Source of the DNA: Actinidia chinensis
Lineage: Eukaryota; Streptophyta; Magnoliopsida; Ericales; Actinidiaceae
DNA length: 18,527 nucleotides
Direction of reading: 5' to 3'
Assembly (NCBI GenBank): GCA_009663005.1
Contig: VIGQ01001415.1
Location: 27,501-46,027 of the forward strand
Shown: one piece after another, positions 1 through 7,815 of the stretch
Position numbering within the stretch: position 1 is the first letter of the stretch
Layout of the letters: each line of letters begins with the position of its first letter
Made by a program: the position numbers and the translations under genes
Notes under the pieces: model-generated
Seen by the model: the letters and a program-made list of their open reading frames with translations, nothing else
What the model was told of the DNA's origin: nothing
The model's database searches: none

Positions 1-1095
1 AATTCACAAAATATTTTTAGAAAAAAATTGTAACTCTTCGAGCATCCTTCTATCTTGATTAGATTCATTAAATATTAAAATTAAGAAAATCTACTTGTAA
101 TACAAACTACGTGATGAGAATTTAATTTGTTTTGTTTTGATAATTTGGTGTCCGGTTTAATATATTGATTTATTATGCGAACCAATTCTATCATCCACTC
201 GTGAATGATTAAAATTAGGACAGAACCTTGTATATATGGACTGATCCTAAAAATTGCTGATATAAAAATTTAAATCTACGTTCTTCGGGATCAAGCTAGT
301 CATTTAATAGTGGCCAAACTTGCATTCCACCAACCAGGTTTACATAACGTAAATTATTGATGGTACTTGATAAGATTATTCAAATTATTAAAAGACTTAA
401 TACTTTATAAAAGACTTAATTAACCACTTGAGTCTTCTTACTTAAAGATAAGATCCCTTTGCCTCATAAGATAAGATCCTTCACAAGGCTACAAGTCGCC
501 AACGTATAAAAAATAGGCTCAATGAATTACATAACTATTTAAATTTTATGCCCTCTCATTCACAGTTTATGTCATCTAGCACGTGTTTGAAATTAGTTCT
601 CACCCTGATTTCTTGTGCAACGCTTACTGTTGCTAACAATTATATTTTAGTCCTCAATGTACTGACCCAAGTTGGAGTCCATGTACTCGTGGTTTGTAGA
701 AAAGATGATATCGTACCAATCGTCAGTTGGAGGTAGGTCGAAACATTCTGATCAAGGCCGAACAATTGATTGTCCATCGGTTGTTGATCGATTTGGGTTC
801 ACAAGTTTGATTCGGATTTAGCCACTTTGACTAATTAGATTGATTTTGGATATTTTAAAATATGTTTTGGTAGATTCCTCGTTGGTTCGGGAATCTGATT
901 TGGCAAGAAACCCTTTTGTGTATTAATTTGCTTTAGGAATGACTTTCTGATTATATATTGGGAAGATTCTCACTTCTTTGTTGGACTTCCTTTTGGTCGG
1001 TGCCCAGGACGTTGGTAGGATTTTTGATCCCTTTGTAGACCTTTGGGGTTTAGTGAAATTTTGGGTTTTTGACTATGTTAGTTTAGAGAGAATTT
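1..1095. other. AT-rich non-coding stretch, no gene recognised
   Basis: No reading frame here resembles a known protein on either strand. The 62-codon ORF at 548-736 has no recognisable motif and no codon-like structure. If the BAHD exon that follows once had its normal first exon, this stretch would be intron 1 or DNA beyond it, but no trace of the roughly 400-bp first exon is visible. Bases about 720-1080 are less AT-rich than the rest, without an assignable origin. Confidence 0.6.
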
Positions 1096-1100
1096 TTTTT

Positions 1101-1312
1101 ATCTATCTAGATTTTAAAGTTAAGATAACATTTGGAGATAATAATAAGTTAAGATAATGGTAATGTTAAGATAAATAACAAATGTTAAAGAACAATAGAG
1201 TGAGATGGCACAGCCGCACAATGGGCTTACATTCTAGATAACGATAAAATTAAATTATCATTATCTCTAAATATTATTTTAATATTAAAATCTCGAGAGA
1301 TAAATAGATCTT
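1101..1312. repeat. MITE-like imperfect inverted repeat
   Basis: The left arm (about 1101-1166) and the reverse complement of the right arm (about 1232-1312) match over roughly 60 bp with small gaps. Shared blocks are AGATTTTAA, ATAA.ATTT.GAGATAAT and a nearby TTATCT/AGATAA pair. The short middle (about 1195-1230) is unrelated and richer in GC. The length of about 210 bp and the foldback structure fit a miniature inverted-repeat element. I cannot identify its superfamily or a clear target-site duplication. It sits just upstream of the BAHD splice acceptor, so it would lie in the intron of that pseudogene. Confidence 0.5.
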
Positions 1313-1341
1313 ATTGTTATTTCTGGCAAAGGTATGCATTA

Positions 1342-1378
1342 ATTTTATTTTTGTTTTTTTGTTTTTGTGTGAATGCAG
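1342..1378 (+). other. Polypyrimidine tract and 3' splice site of BAHD intron 1
   Basis: A T-rich tract is followed by GAATGCAG, after which the BAHD reading frame begins directly at 1379 with Val-Thr-Arg. Many plant BAHD genes have their only intron at this point, next to a conserved glutamine before the V-T-x-F/L segment (the so-called Q intron). The site is therefore placed by protein similarity as well as by the AG. The matching first exon and donor are not in the window. Confidence 0.6.
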
Positions 1379-1782
1379 GTGACTCGTTTTAGAAGCGGTA
1401 GATTGGCCTTTGCCCTTCGCCTAAACCACACGATGAGTGATTTAGCCGGGTCGGTCCAATTCCTGACTGCAGTTGCTGAATTCGCCCATGGGGAAGATAC
1501 ACCTTCTGTGCCACGGGCCCAGCGCAAGACAAACCTCCCTTCCATCAGATTCCAGTATTAGAATAGAGCAAGTGATCGAAAACACCATCCACGACAACAA
1601 CAAAACACGATCTGCAAGTCTTCCTTTCAGTCGAGGCGATAGAGCCATTCCGAAGACATCTTTCCCAATAACCCCTCGTTCCAAAAGCTCATTTATATGT
1701 CCTGACTACATGTTTCTGGATCGTGATTCACACTTGCGCGCTAGACCTCAATGAGACGGTTTGACTCGTGCGTCCGCAACAG
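1379..1782 (+). pseudogene. BAHD acyltransferase pseudogene, exon 2, first half
   Basis: BAHD enzymes transfer acyl groups from acyl-CoA to alcohols or amines in the cytosol. This piece starts with VTRFRSGRLAFALRLNH and carries the catalytic HxxxD motif as HTMSD (1427-1441), then LAGSVQFLTAV, typical of the benzyl alcohol O-benzoyltransferase / anthranilate N-benzoyltransferase branch. The first frame stops at 1559-1561. A second frame, 1615-1761, continues the family pattern with VFLSVEAIEPFRRHLS, then VLTTCFW and ALDLNETV; it has stops at 1669 and 1762, the latter where the family usually has Arg. At least one frameshift and three stops make it dead. Exon 1 is missing, and similarity stops at about 1782, where a hAT-like terminus begins. 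The remainder lies at 3448-3691. The family call is confident; the exact substrate cannot be told. Confidence 0.82.
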
Positions 1783-2064
1783 CAGGCATTGGCCCACCCT
1801 AGGGCAAGAGAAACGTGGATCAATTGACTCCAACTGAGGGAAAAAAAATTATACATTATCCATAATATAATTCTCATAGATATAATTTTGACTCCATAAA
1901 AAAATAGTGGTAATTTGCCTTAAATTGCATTTAATTCTATAATTCTAACCTTGGTTGAATATAATTTTGACAATGTTTTTTTAATCGTTTGAACTAAGTT
2001 CTAATAATTTACCCTATAAAATATTAATAATTTGCCCTAAATTTTTTAAATTCTACAATTTGAC

Positions 2065-2440
2065 AGACGCATAGTCTGGAAATGAGGTGGGGGACATCAA
2101 GGGCAGGCTCGAGGAACAAAAGGCAACATGCTAGCACTGTCAACTCTATGCGTACACGTGGGACAGCAAGGGAAGTTATCCTTTCAATTAACAAGTGTTG
2201 GAAAGGGCGAAGGCCAAGGATAGGAAACCTTAAGAACAAAATTGCTTCTATGTGATGAGCTTCTTTTTTTTGAGACTGCCCCAAAAAGAGAGGAGTTGCT
2301 CGCGCGCAGTCAAAAAGAGTACGAGGAGATGGACAACAACTTGAGGAAGAGCAACAATCTTAGAGCCCGGAAAATGACTCTACAAGCACTACTAAGTGGA
2401 CAGGTCAAAGGAGACCATAGAGGTGCGTGAAGACTTCAAG
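2065..2440 (+). other. Probable 5' part of the Ty3/gypsy remnant, not assignable
   Basis: Base composition rises above that of the surrounding hAT-like DNA at about 2065, and the composition then resembles the retroelement that follows. The frame at 2242-2430 gives a charged peptide (EELLARSQKEYEEMDNN and on) that could be part of a gag coiled coil or of the linker before the reverse transcriptase. No motif is decisive. A T8 run at 2264-2271 and shifting frames suggest decay. No 5' LTR is visible, so the element was probably truncated or internally deleted. Confidence 0.3.
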
Positions 2441-2450
2441 ACCTCGTGTC

Positions 2451-2650
2451 CCCGGAGCGCCAAAGAGTCTTCCACCCAAGGGGGAGGTGATCAATTCCAT
2501 TGAGTTGAGGAGGGTGAGGTTTCCAAGATTCTGGGCCATGGCGCCCTATCATATAGCTACCCCGGAGTTTCCAAAGAGCCTTCCACCCAAGAGGGAGGTA
2601 GATCATTCCATCGGATTGGAGTTCAGTGCCAAGATTCCTGCTGTCGTTAC
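2451..2650 (+). repeat. Two-copy tandem duplication of the gypsy RT-entry segment, period about 110 bp
   Basis: Unit 1 begins CCCGGAGCGCCAAAGAG at 2451 and unit 2 begins CCCGGAGTTTCCAAAGAG at 2561. Both continue with CTTCCACCCAAG, GGGAGGT, GATCA and TTCCAT. The copies have diverged clearly. The duplication may come from unequal recombination or template switching during reverse transcription. Confidence 0.75.
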
Positions 2651-2748
2651 TACCAAGAGCTCAGGAGCTTTCAAGTTTTCCAAAAGGCAGCATGAAGACA
2701 ACTTATGGATCTTCCCTAGGACGGTTGCCATATTCCGGAAGAAGCGGT

Positions 2749-2858
2749 GACGAGGGCGTCGTCAAATTTGGTGGGGGAGAATGTCACGGCCCGCCAAGCA
2801 GGATAGGCGACGACGAGGGCATCACCGAAATTGGTAGAGGAGAATGTCATGGCCCGCA
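2749..2858 (+). repeat. 63-bp duplication spanning pol end, polypurine tract and LTR start
   Basis: GACGAGGGC recurs at 2749 and 2812, followed in both copies by a TTGGT.G.GGAGAATGTCA.GGCCCGC block. The polypurine tract and the first bases of the LTR (TGTCACGG at 2782, TGTCATGG at 2845) therefore occur twice. The second copy runs on into the full LTR and is the likely true boundary. Confidence 0.8.
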
Positions 2859-2870
2859 AAATGAAAGAAG

Positions 2871-2940
2871 ATTCTATAAGGTTCTATAGGCTTCTAGGAT
2901 GTTCTATAATATTCTAGAAAGGTCTAGAATATTCTAGAAA
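2871..2940 (+). repeat. Seven-copy 10-bp array, heat-shock-element-like, in the gypsy LTR
   Basis: Seven consecutive decamers share the form nTTCTAnnAn, with one unit having GTC for TTC. This puts TTC and GAA-type half-sites at exact 5-bp spacing from 2872 to 2939. The last stretch, GAAtaTTCtaGAA (2927-2939), is a perfect three-unit match to the heat-shock-factor binding consensus nGAAnnTTCnnGAAn, and TTCtaGAA occurs again at 2912-2919. Whether it responds to heat is inference. Confidence 0.75.
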
Positions 2941-3156
2941 GTGGGAGAAGCTTTTAAAATATTAGGGATGTTCTGAATGTTGACAAAACATTTAGAAGGA
3001 AGATTATGGAACTTTGGAGAGCGTCGAGAGCTTCCTCACAGTATAAAATATGGGGAATAGTGTGTGGAAGCTCTAGATTCGGGAGGTTTCCATTGAGAAA
3101 GCGTATGTATATAAATACCTAGAGAATTGTAGAACATTCTAGAGAAGGTAGGAGAG

Positions 3157-3163
3157 TATAAAT
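3157..3163 (+). promoter_or_regulatory. TATA box of the gypsy LTR
   Basis: TATAAAT lies in the usual position in an LTR, about 310 bp after its start, with a GC-containing hairpin just downstream. A second candidate, TATATAAATA at 3108-3117, lies about 49 bp upstream; either could have directed transcription. Confidence 0.5.
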
Positions 3164-3447
3164 AAGGGCTAAGCCCTCATTTGTAAACATAAGGGAATGC
3201 AATCAAGGAATCCAAGTTTTCAAAATAGAAGGCATACTCCAAGCGCTGTCTCTCTCTAAAATTCTCTTGTTGCTCACTTGTGCTCACTTAGCCTTTCTTT
3301 CGGTTGTTCTAGGCTTGCTTAGCGTCTTTTCTAGGCAAAAACGTCTAAGTGCCGCACGGGTCGAGATGTTTGAAATCTAAGCCCGTGACAAGAACATACG
3401 TTTTGGCAAGTTTGACCTCACTAAACATAAGTTATGACTCCGCCTTG

Positions 3448-3691
3448 TTTAACGGACGTGGCAAATACGACCTACACATACCTCAAGGATACTATGGCCA
3501 TGTCTTTGCCTTCTGGGCTGCAGTTTCCAGGGCTGGAACGATTTCTAGTTCCCCATGGGAATACGCGATGGAGTTGGTGAAGAATGCAAAGGCCAATATT
3601 ACAGAAGAGTATTTGAGGTCGGTGGCCGATGTTATGGTGACTAATGGATGACCTCTACATACAGTGGCAGGTAAATATATTGTGTCTGATA
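3448..3691 (+). pseudogene. BAHD acyltransferase pseudogene, exon 2, second half
   Basis: The frame reads FNGRGKYDLHIPQGYYGH, then VFAFWAAVSRAGTISSSP, EYAMELVKNAKANITEEY and LRSVADVMVTNG. This closely follows the segment N-AR-K--PPLP-GYYGN-FAFPAA...AG ... GYA-ELV-KAKA-VTEEYMRSVADLMV-GRP in benzyl alcohol benzoyltransferases. A TGA at 3649-3651 stands where the family has Arg; the frame then goes on with PLHTVAGKYIVSDM. Similarity ends at 3691, exactly where a copia LTR begins. The DFGWG motif and the C-terminal tail are missing from the window. Joined with 1379-1782, it covers the middle of one gene. It has fewer lesions than the first half. Confidence 0.85.
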
Positions 3692-3995
3692 TGTTAGTAT
3701 TAGCTTCTCTTACTTGGTAATTTTTGGGAGAAAACAAAGCAAAAAAACAACAAAGAAGGGTTGCTCTAGAGGAAGAAAACGGAGGTAGAAGCTGCGACTG
3801 TGAGAACACAAAAACAGAGGCTGCTCTTCTCTCTTTCTTCCCTAGCATTTGAATAAAGCATAAATGGGAAATAATCCCCTATAACTCAGCCCATTGATCC
3901 TGTATAACATCTTCTAGAAGCATAACTAAAGAACAATAAAGGACATTAAATTTTGACAAAATTAATAATCAACAACACATGACATTAATTTAACA
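3692..3995 (-). mobile_element. 3' LTR of the minus-strand copia element
   Basis: On the minus strand it starts TGTTAAATTAATG immediately after the GGGAGAG purine tract and ends CTAATACTAACA, giving TGTTA...TAACA terminal repeats over 304 bp. The outer end abuts BAHD coding sequence at 3691. I find no second copy in the window, which agrees with loss of the 5' end. The ORF at 3492-3848 on this strand overlaps it and is not a gene. Confidence 0.78.
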
Positions 3996-4044
3996 CTCTC
4001 CCTTGATGCCTTGTTGAGTCACAACTAATATTTTACTAAGATAT

Positions 4045-5460
4045 TGAACTGTCTCTTAAAAGAGTTTGGTGAAGATGTCCGCTAGTTGGTTGGTTGTGGC
4101 CAATATTGAGTTGAATCTTATCATATCAGTGGCCTCCCTAATAAAAATGAGCTTGATGCCAATTGTGTTTGGTGCGTCTATGGGAAACGGGATTATTAGC
4201 ATAAAGCAAATAGCGGGGACCTTGCTTATCACACAAAAGAATGGTAGCCTTTCATCTTGAATCTCACCAACATCCTCCAAGATTCTCCTTAGCCGTATAG
4301 CTTTCCAATGATGCCGAAACATATTCGGCCACGACAAAAGATTGTGCTGCGGTTTGTTGCATTTTAGATGCCCATGAGAAAACTCCCGCGCCAAAAGAGA
4401 AAGCATATCTGGGAGTGTTTTTCATATCATCAACACATCCGACCCAATCACTATTACAAAGCCCAATCAACTTTGATTCAACATTCTTTTCATATAAAAT
4501 GTCAAAATCAAGTGTACCTTGGATGTATCTTAAGACTCTCTTAGCCGCTCCAAAATGCGTTTGGCTTGGCTTATGCATAAATCAAGACAACATGCCTATA
4601 GCATACATAATGTCTGGCCTCGTAACCGTCAAGCGCAATAGGCTTTCAACTAAACATCTATAAATAGTTGAATTCCCCTTTTGCTTCTCTTATTTTGACA
4701 ACTTTTCATTCACAATCAAGTAGGTAGTCACTGATTAAAAGTTCTTCATTTTGAACTTCTTAGGGAAAGAGTTTTAGCATACTTTCTTCGGCACATGAAA
4801 ACACCATCTCCTTTTTGATAAATTTCAATGTACAAAAAATAATGCAACAATCCCGAATTACTCATTTCATACTTTTTCATCACCTCATTTTTGAAGTCTT
4901 CTACCAATTTACTATCACTTCGGGTGAATCAAATCATCAACATAGAGTGAAACAGTGAGAACATTGGTCTAACCTTGCCTCTTGAGGTACATGGTTGGCT
5001 CACTTTTGCTTCTTGGAAACCCTTTCCCATTGAAGTAACCATCAATGTCATCATATCATGCCCGGGTTGCTTGCTTAGCCGTACAGTGATTTTCGTAACT
5101 TATACACTGTCTCTTCTTTGCTTCTACCGACAAAGCCTTGAGGTGATTGATATACACTTCTTCTTTCCAAGGCACCCATTTAAGAAAGGTGATTTCACAT
5201 TAGTGTATAGAAACCATTCATTTTGAATCCCCAATGCAACCAGAGCCAATAGTTTTAAGTTGAGCCACCGTAGTCAAATGTCGCATCTCACGGAGGTCCA
5301 ATTTATATCGTTCACAATACCCCTTATCTACAAGTCTTGGCTTGTCTTTTGAGGGCATTTCATTCTTCCAATTACATATTTGGCTTTTGGCCTCCTCCCG
5401 AACTTCCCAAAGTCTGTTCCTTTTCAAGTCACAAAATTTCTTCTTTCATAGCCTTTCCTT
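4045..5460 (-). pseudogene. Copia pol remnant: reverse transcriptase and RNase H
   Basis: From high to low coordinates on the minus strand the frames give RT start (EKNRLWEV, KPRLVDKGYCERYK), a VKSPFLNG motif, KLRKSLYG and a YVDDLI catalytic motif (YVDD at 4933-4944). Next come MKKYEMSNSGLLHYFL and RPDIMYAIGML-like sequence. RNase H follows with THFGAAKRVLRYIQGT, LIGLCNSDWVGCVDDMKNT, GVFSWASKMQQTAAQS and AEYVSASLES, ending QLADIFTK. The conserved Asp of SDW and Glu of AEY are present. The third acidic site (CDNK-type) survives only in a shifted frame. Several frameshifts and stops between and within these blocks show it is inactive. The longest intact piece is 4264-4578. Confidence 0.85.
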
Positions 5461-5758
5461 AACCTCTCTCTCTTTCTTTATTGTCTATTCAAAGTTCTCC
5501 ATTCACAATACAAAAGTTACAACTTGCGTAACATATTAAGACTCCTCATTCTCCTTGAAGTTGAACGAAGCTATGATGGAACTGGAGCTTGACGATTGTA
5601 AGTTTTTATGGATTTTCTTTATTTGGAGTCATTATTTCATTAGAATATTCCTCCTCAGCCCTTCTTAGAATGGTGTCGTTGATGCGTAGACACGTCTACT
5701 TAGTTTTTCTTGTTTGGAAGCCTGCTCTCTAGAATTAGTTTTGCTTATAAATTTGACT

Positions 5759-5975
5759 CAGCCATGGCGAAGCTACACTAACAAATGGTCAATGACTCTA
5801 TTAAAAAAGAATTACACTACTAGCCTAATATCATTTATTATAAATATAATTTTGATTCTACAAATTAGTAATTTGTCTAAATTCTACATTTTGATCACGA
5901 TCAATATAAGTTATGGTAAGTTTGACCTCGAATGACATAAGTTCTGATAATTTTGTCTCTACGGAACCTAAGTTC
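5759..5975 (+). mobile_element. Second hAT-like element, interrupted by copia
   Basis: It begins CAGCCATGGCGAAGCTACAC, close to the decayed hAT-type start seen at 1783, and shares the same order of words: TGGTCAATGACTC, TATAATTTTGA, GTAATTTGTC, AAGTTTGACCTC and ATAAGTTCT. At 5976 the sequence changes abruptly to the copia LTR. The expected last bases of the element (of GCTCCGCC type) are therefore missing here; I did not find them after the copia element. Confidence 0.45.
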
Positions 5976-6540
5976 TGTTGGAAAATTTTAAATTAATAAC
6001 ATTTTGAATTTTGAATGATATATTGTCCATTAAATTGTGAATAATGGCTGGAGTTACAAAGAATTATGGTTGTCATTATACCACATTTATTGCCATTAAT
6101 TCCTTGCAATGGAATGAGAAGCTCCCCACTCCTATATAAAGCACTCTCCTCTTTGTTTCAAACATCACACAACAAGACAAGATCTGAGACACACATAATC
6201 TGAGAGAGCGTTTCTTTTCGTTTAGCTTTTTGCCTTCTCGCAGAGAAATAAAAATAACTTTAGTTCGACGGGCCGTTAGTGCGGTGCTAACACGTCCGGA
6301 GTTTGCTTCTGTTTCTCTTGGGATGCGCCCATCCATTGACTCTCAAACGCACCCGTTGCGGGACGAATCAGCCTTAAGGAGATCGTGTGAAAACCGAGAC
6401 TCACGCCGTTTGCGAATTCTTTTCATCTACTTTATTGTTTTGTATTTTCTTTTCAATAATCTGTTCTTATTCAATTTAATAAAATATTATTGTTGTTATT
6501 CCAAATTCTGTATTGTTCTTCGAATAACAAATTTTTAACA
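5976..6540 (+). mobile_element. 5' LTR of the plus-strand copia element
   Basis: It starts TGTTGGAAAA and ends TTTTTAACA (565 bp), with a TATATAAA box at 6133-6140. Its first 300 bp match the 3' LTR. The part after about 6270 includes a GC-rich stretch (GGGCCGTTAGTGCGG and on) that has no counterpart in the truncated 3' LTR. The bases after it do not resemble the common initiator-Met primer site TGGTATCAGAGC. Confidence 0.78.
6133..6140 (+). promoter_or_regulatory. TATA box in 5' LTR
   Basis: TATATAAA is conserved at the equivalent place in the 3' LTR (12756-12763). In both it is followed by GC(C)ACTCTCCTCTTTGTTTCAAA, which marks the likely transcription start region. Confidence 0.6.
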
Positions 6541-6793
6541 ATCTTAAGGCTGATCATATTCGAAGAACAAAATAGAAATCTGTTTATAAAGGAAAAATTG
6601 TTGAACAAAGGTTCTGTTTCAAAGGGATTTTTTAAACAGATTACAGATTTTACAATTCAACAGAATTCAAAACAGAGTCTTTATTACTCAAGTTTCAGAT
6701 TGATTTTAAAACAGATTTTAGTATTAGGATTTTTTTTTTAAATAATATTCTGGAATTCTGTTTATAAAAAAAACGAAAAGTTTTTTTCTTTCT

Positions 6794-7010
6794 GATTTCA
6801 GTATACTGCTCTGTTAGCAGTTTTCAAAAACTGTAGAAAAAAAAAAATCTGTCCAGTTTACAGTCTTACAGAAACTGTTCTCTAAAGGGAAAAAAAAAAA
6901 AGATTTCAGTAAACTGCTCTATTAGTTTTGAAACAGATTACAGATTGCTGAAACTGTTTTAAATATAGAAAACTATCTCGACAAACATTCAGATTTCTAA
7001 AAACTGTATT
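6794..7010 (+). repeat. Diverged direct repeat of about 108 bp in copia leader
   Basis: Copies start at 6794 and 6902 with a shared block of about 25 bp, followed in each by CTGTT/CAGATT/AAACTG words. A weaker third unit may start near 6990. It probably arose by slippage or template switching. Confidence 0.55.
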
Positions 7011-7539
7011 GAAAAAAAAAACATTGTTGAATAGTTCGGTACAATTCTTACAGAAACTTTATTAGTTTTGGATTTTTTTTTTCTATTGTAATCCAGTAGA
7101 TTTACTATTTTAAAATATTGTTCTGATATATTTACTTGTACTGTTTTAAAATTTAGTATATTTCAGTTGAAGATTAAAAAAATAAAAATAAATATAAAAT
7201 AAAATATTCAAATTTAATGTTAAAATACAGTATTCCAAATAATCTGTTTTTGTACTGATTGTGAATTATTGTTTTATTCTGTTTCAGTTTAATAGTTTAG
7301 TTTCAATTTTCAAGAAATTAAAAGTTTCAGATGTTAAGTTGAAAATTGTGTGTATTTTTAAATTTTTAAAATATTGCCATTTAATTGTGTTTTTGCCACC
7401 ATCGCAAGCGTTTCAAACCTCCTTTACCAATATACCAGTTATGGTTTAAAGAAAAAAAAAAAACCAAGGAGTTTTGACTTTAAAGGTTTTAAAAACGTTA
7501 ATGTATTTATTCAAACAATAGTAATTACGATTTGAACCC

Positions 7540-7735
7540 AGGAGTTTGGATTGTCTATAATTAATTTTTCAAAACTTACTAATTGACCTCAGATTTTTCT
7601 AAAATTACAATTTGACTGTTGAAGTTTCTGTTATTACAGTTTTCACCCTAAAATCTTTAAAAAATTATAGATTGATCGTCTAAATTTCTTAAAGATTTGA
7701 CATACTATTTTTTTCAAATTATAGTTTTTTTTTCA
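7540..7735 (+). repeat. Degenerate array of 35-50-bp units (AAATTA..TTGACC..)
   Basis: Successive segments repeat the plan: A-rich, AATTAyA, TTGA(C/T), then C/A-rich, then TTTCT. Examples are ATAATTAATTTTTCAAAACTT, AAAATTACAATTTGACTG and AAAAAATTATAGATTGATCG. A similar plan recurs at 16592-16735. Confidence 0.4.
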
Positions 7736-7815
7736 ATTTGGGATTTAATTAATCAATATATTGTGAACTTTACACGTTTTGGTTTTTTATTGTAGAGTTC
7801 AGAATATTTCTAAAT

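Larger units (their letters stand above)
2441..2860 (+). pseudogene. Ty3/gypsy chromovirus pol remnant: RT entry segment and pol 3' end
   Basis: The frame 2427-2750 contains two tandem copies of the conserved segment just before gypsy reverse transcriptase. The first reads KSLPPKGEVINSIEL and continues to MAPYHIATPEF; the second reads KSLPPKREVDHSIGLE. The family pattern is LPPRREVDH-I-L ... APYRM-PPEL. After the second copy the sequence jumps to what looks like the end of a chromodomain-bearing pol, with NLWIFPRTVAIF. A frameshift follows, then AVTRASSNLVGENVTA, which resembles the usual C-terminal tail ending GENVTA. Nearly all of RT, RNase H and integrase is therefore deleted. The tail is itself duplicated (period 63 bp). 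The polypurine tract GGTGGGGGAGA (2770-2780) and the LTR follow directly. The gypsy call is firm; the lineage (Tekay/Del-like or another) is not. Confidence 0.72.
2845..3390 (+). mobile_element. Ty3/gypsy LTR (3' LTR of the remnant)
   Basis: The LTR starts TGTCATGGCCCGC after a polypurine tract and ends GCCCGTGACA. The ends form an extended inverted repeat (TGTCA.GG / CC.TGACA), and the length of 546 bp is normal. It contains a phased 10-bp array (2871-2940) and two TATA boxes (3108-3117 and 3157-3163). A small inverted repeat AGGGCTAAGCCCT lies about 3166-3178, near the expected RNA start. Long open frames inside are chance. There is no matching 5' LTR in the window. The five bases after it (3391-3395, AGAAC) would be the target-site duplication, but no partner is visible. 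It lies inside the hAT-like element. Confidence 0.8.
1783..3447 (+). mobile_element. hAT-like DNA transposon remnant interrupting the BAHD exon
   Basis: The left end begins CAGGCATTGGCCCACC and continues with a GGATCAATTGACTCC block. The right end (about 3407-3447) reads AAGTTTGACCTC, ATAAGTTATG and ACTCCGCCTTG. From memory, the widespread plant hAT group with a TTF-type zinc-finger transposase has ends of the form CAGTGGCGGA / TCCGCCACTG, and both ends here look like decayed versions. A second copy with the same internal words (TATAATTTTGA, GTAATTTG, AAGTTTGACCTC) lies at 5759-5975. Removing the interval brings the two BAHD fragments together. The 8-bp flanks (1775-1782 and 3448-3455) match at only 4 of 8 positions but encode equivalent residues. 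No transposase is present. About 1.3 kb of the interval is a later Ty3/gypsy insertion. Confidence 0.5.
3692..5700 (-). mobile_element. Truncated Ty1/copia retrotransposon, minus strand
   Basis: Read on the minus strand this is the 3' half of a copia element: pre-RT linker, reverse transcriptase, RNase H, a GGGAGAG polypurine tract (3996-4002) and the 3' LTR (3692-3995). Gag, protease, integrase and the 5' LTR are missing. The upstream limit is uncertain, because recognisable protein ends at about 5460 and linker-like sequence may reach 5700. The element entered the BAHD exon. The flank at 3687-3691 is TGATA, but the partner duplication is lost with the 5' end. Confidence 0.8.
6541..7815 (+). 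other. Repeat-rich copia leader, no gene
   Basis: This AT-rich region lies between the 5' LTR and the gag start. It is dominated by recurring words such as CTGTTT, ACAGATT, CAGTTT and AAACTGT, often followed by A-runs of 8-13. A diverged direct repeat, GATTTCAGTA.ACTGCTCT.TTAG, occurs at 6794 and 6902 (period 108 bp). Bases 7540-7735 hold a different array, described separately. ORFs here are short and have no recognisable motif. Confidence 0.6.

Noticed and set aside
548..736. 62-codon ORF
   Set aside because: No family motif, and its composition is like the surrounding non-coding DNA.
3492..3848. 118-codon minus-strand ORF
   Set aside because: It runs across the copia LTR and the antisense of the BAHD exon; both are explained by other features.
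7525..7550. GATTTGAACCCAGGAG, like a tRNA T-arm on the minus strand
   Set aside because: No acceptor, D or anticodon stem can be formed around it; it belongs to AT-rich leader sequence.
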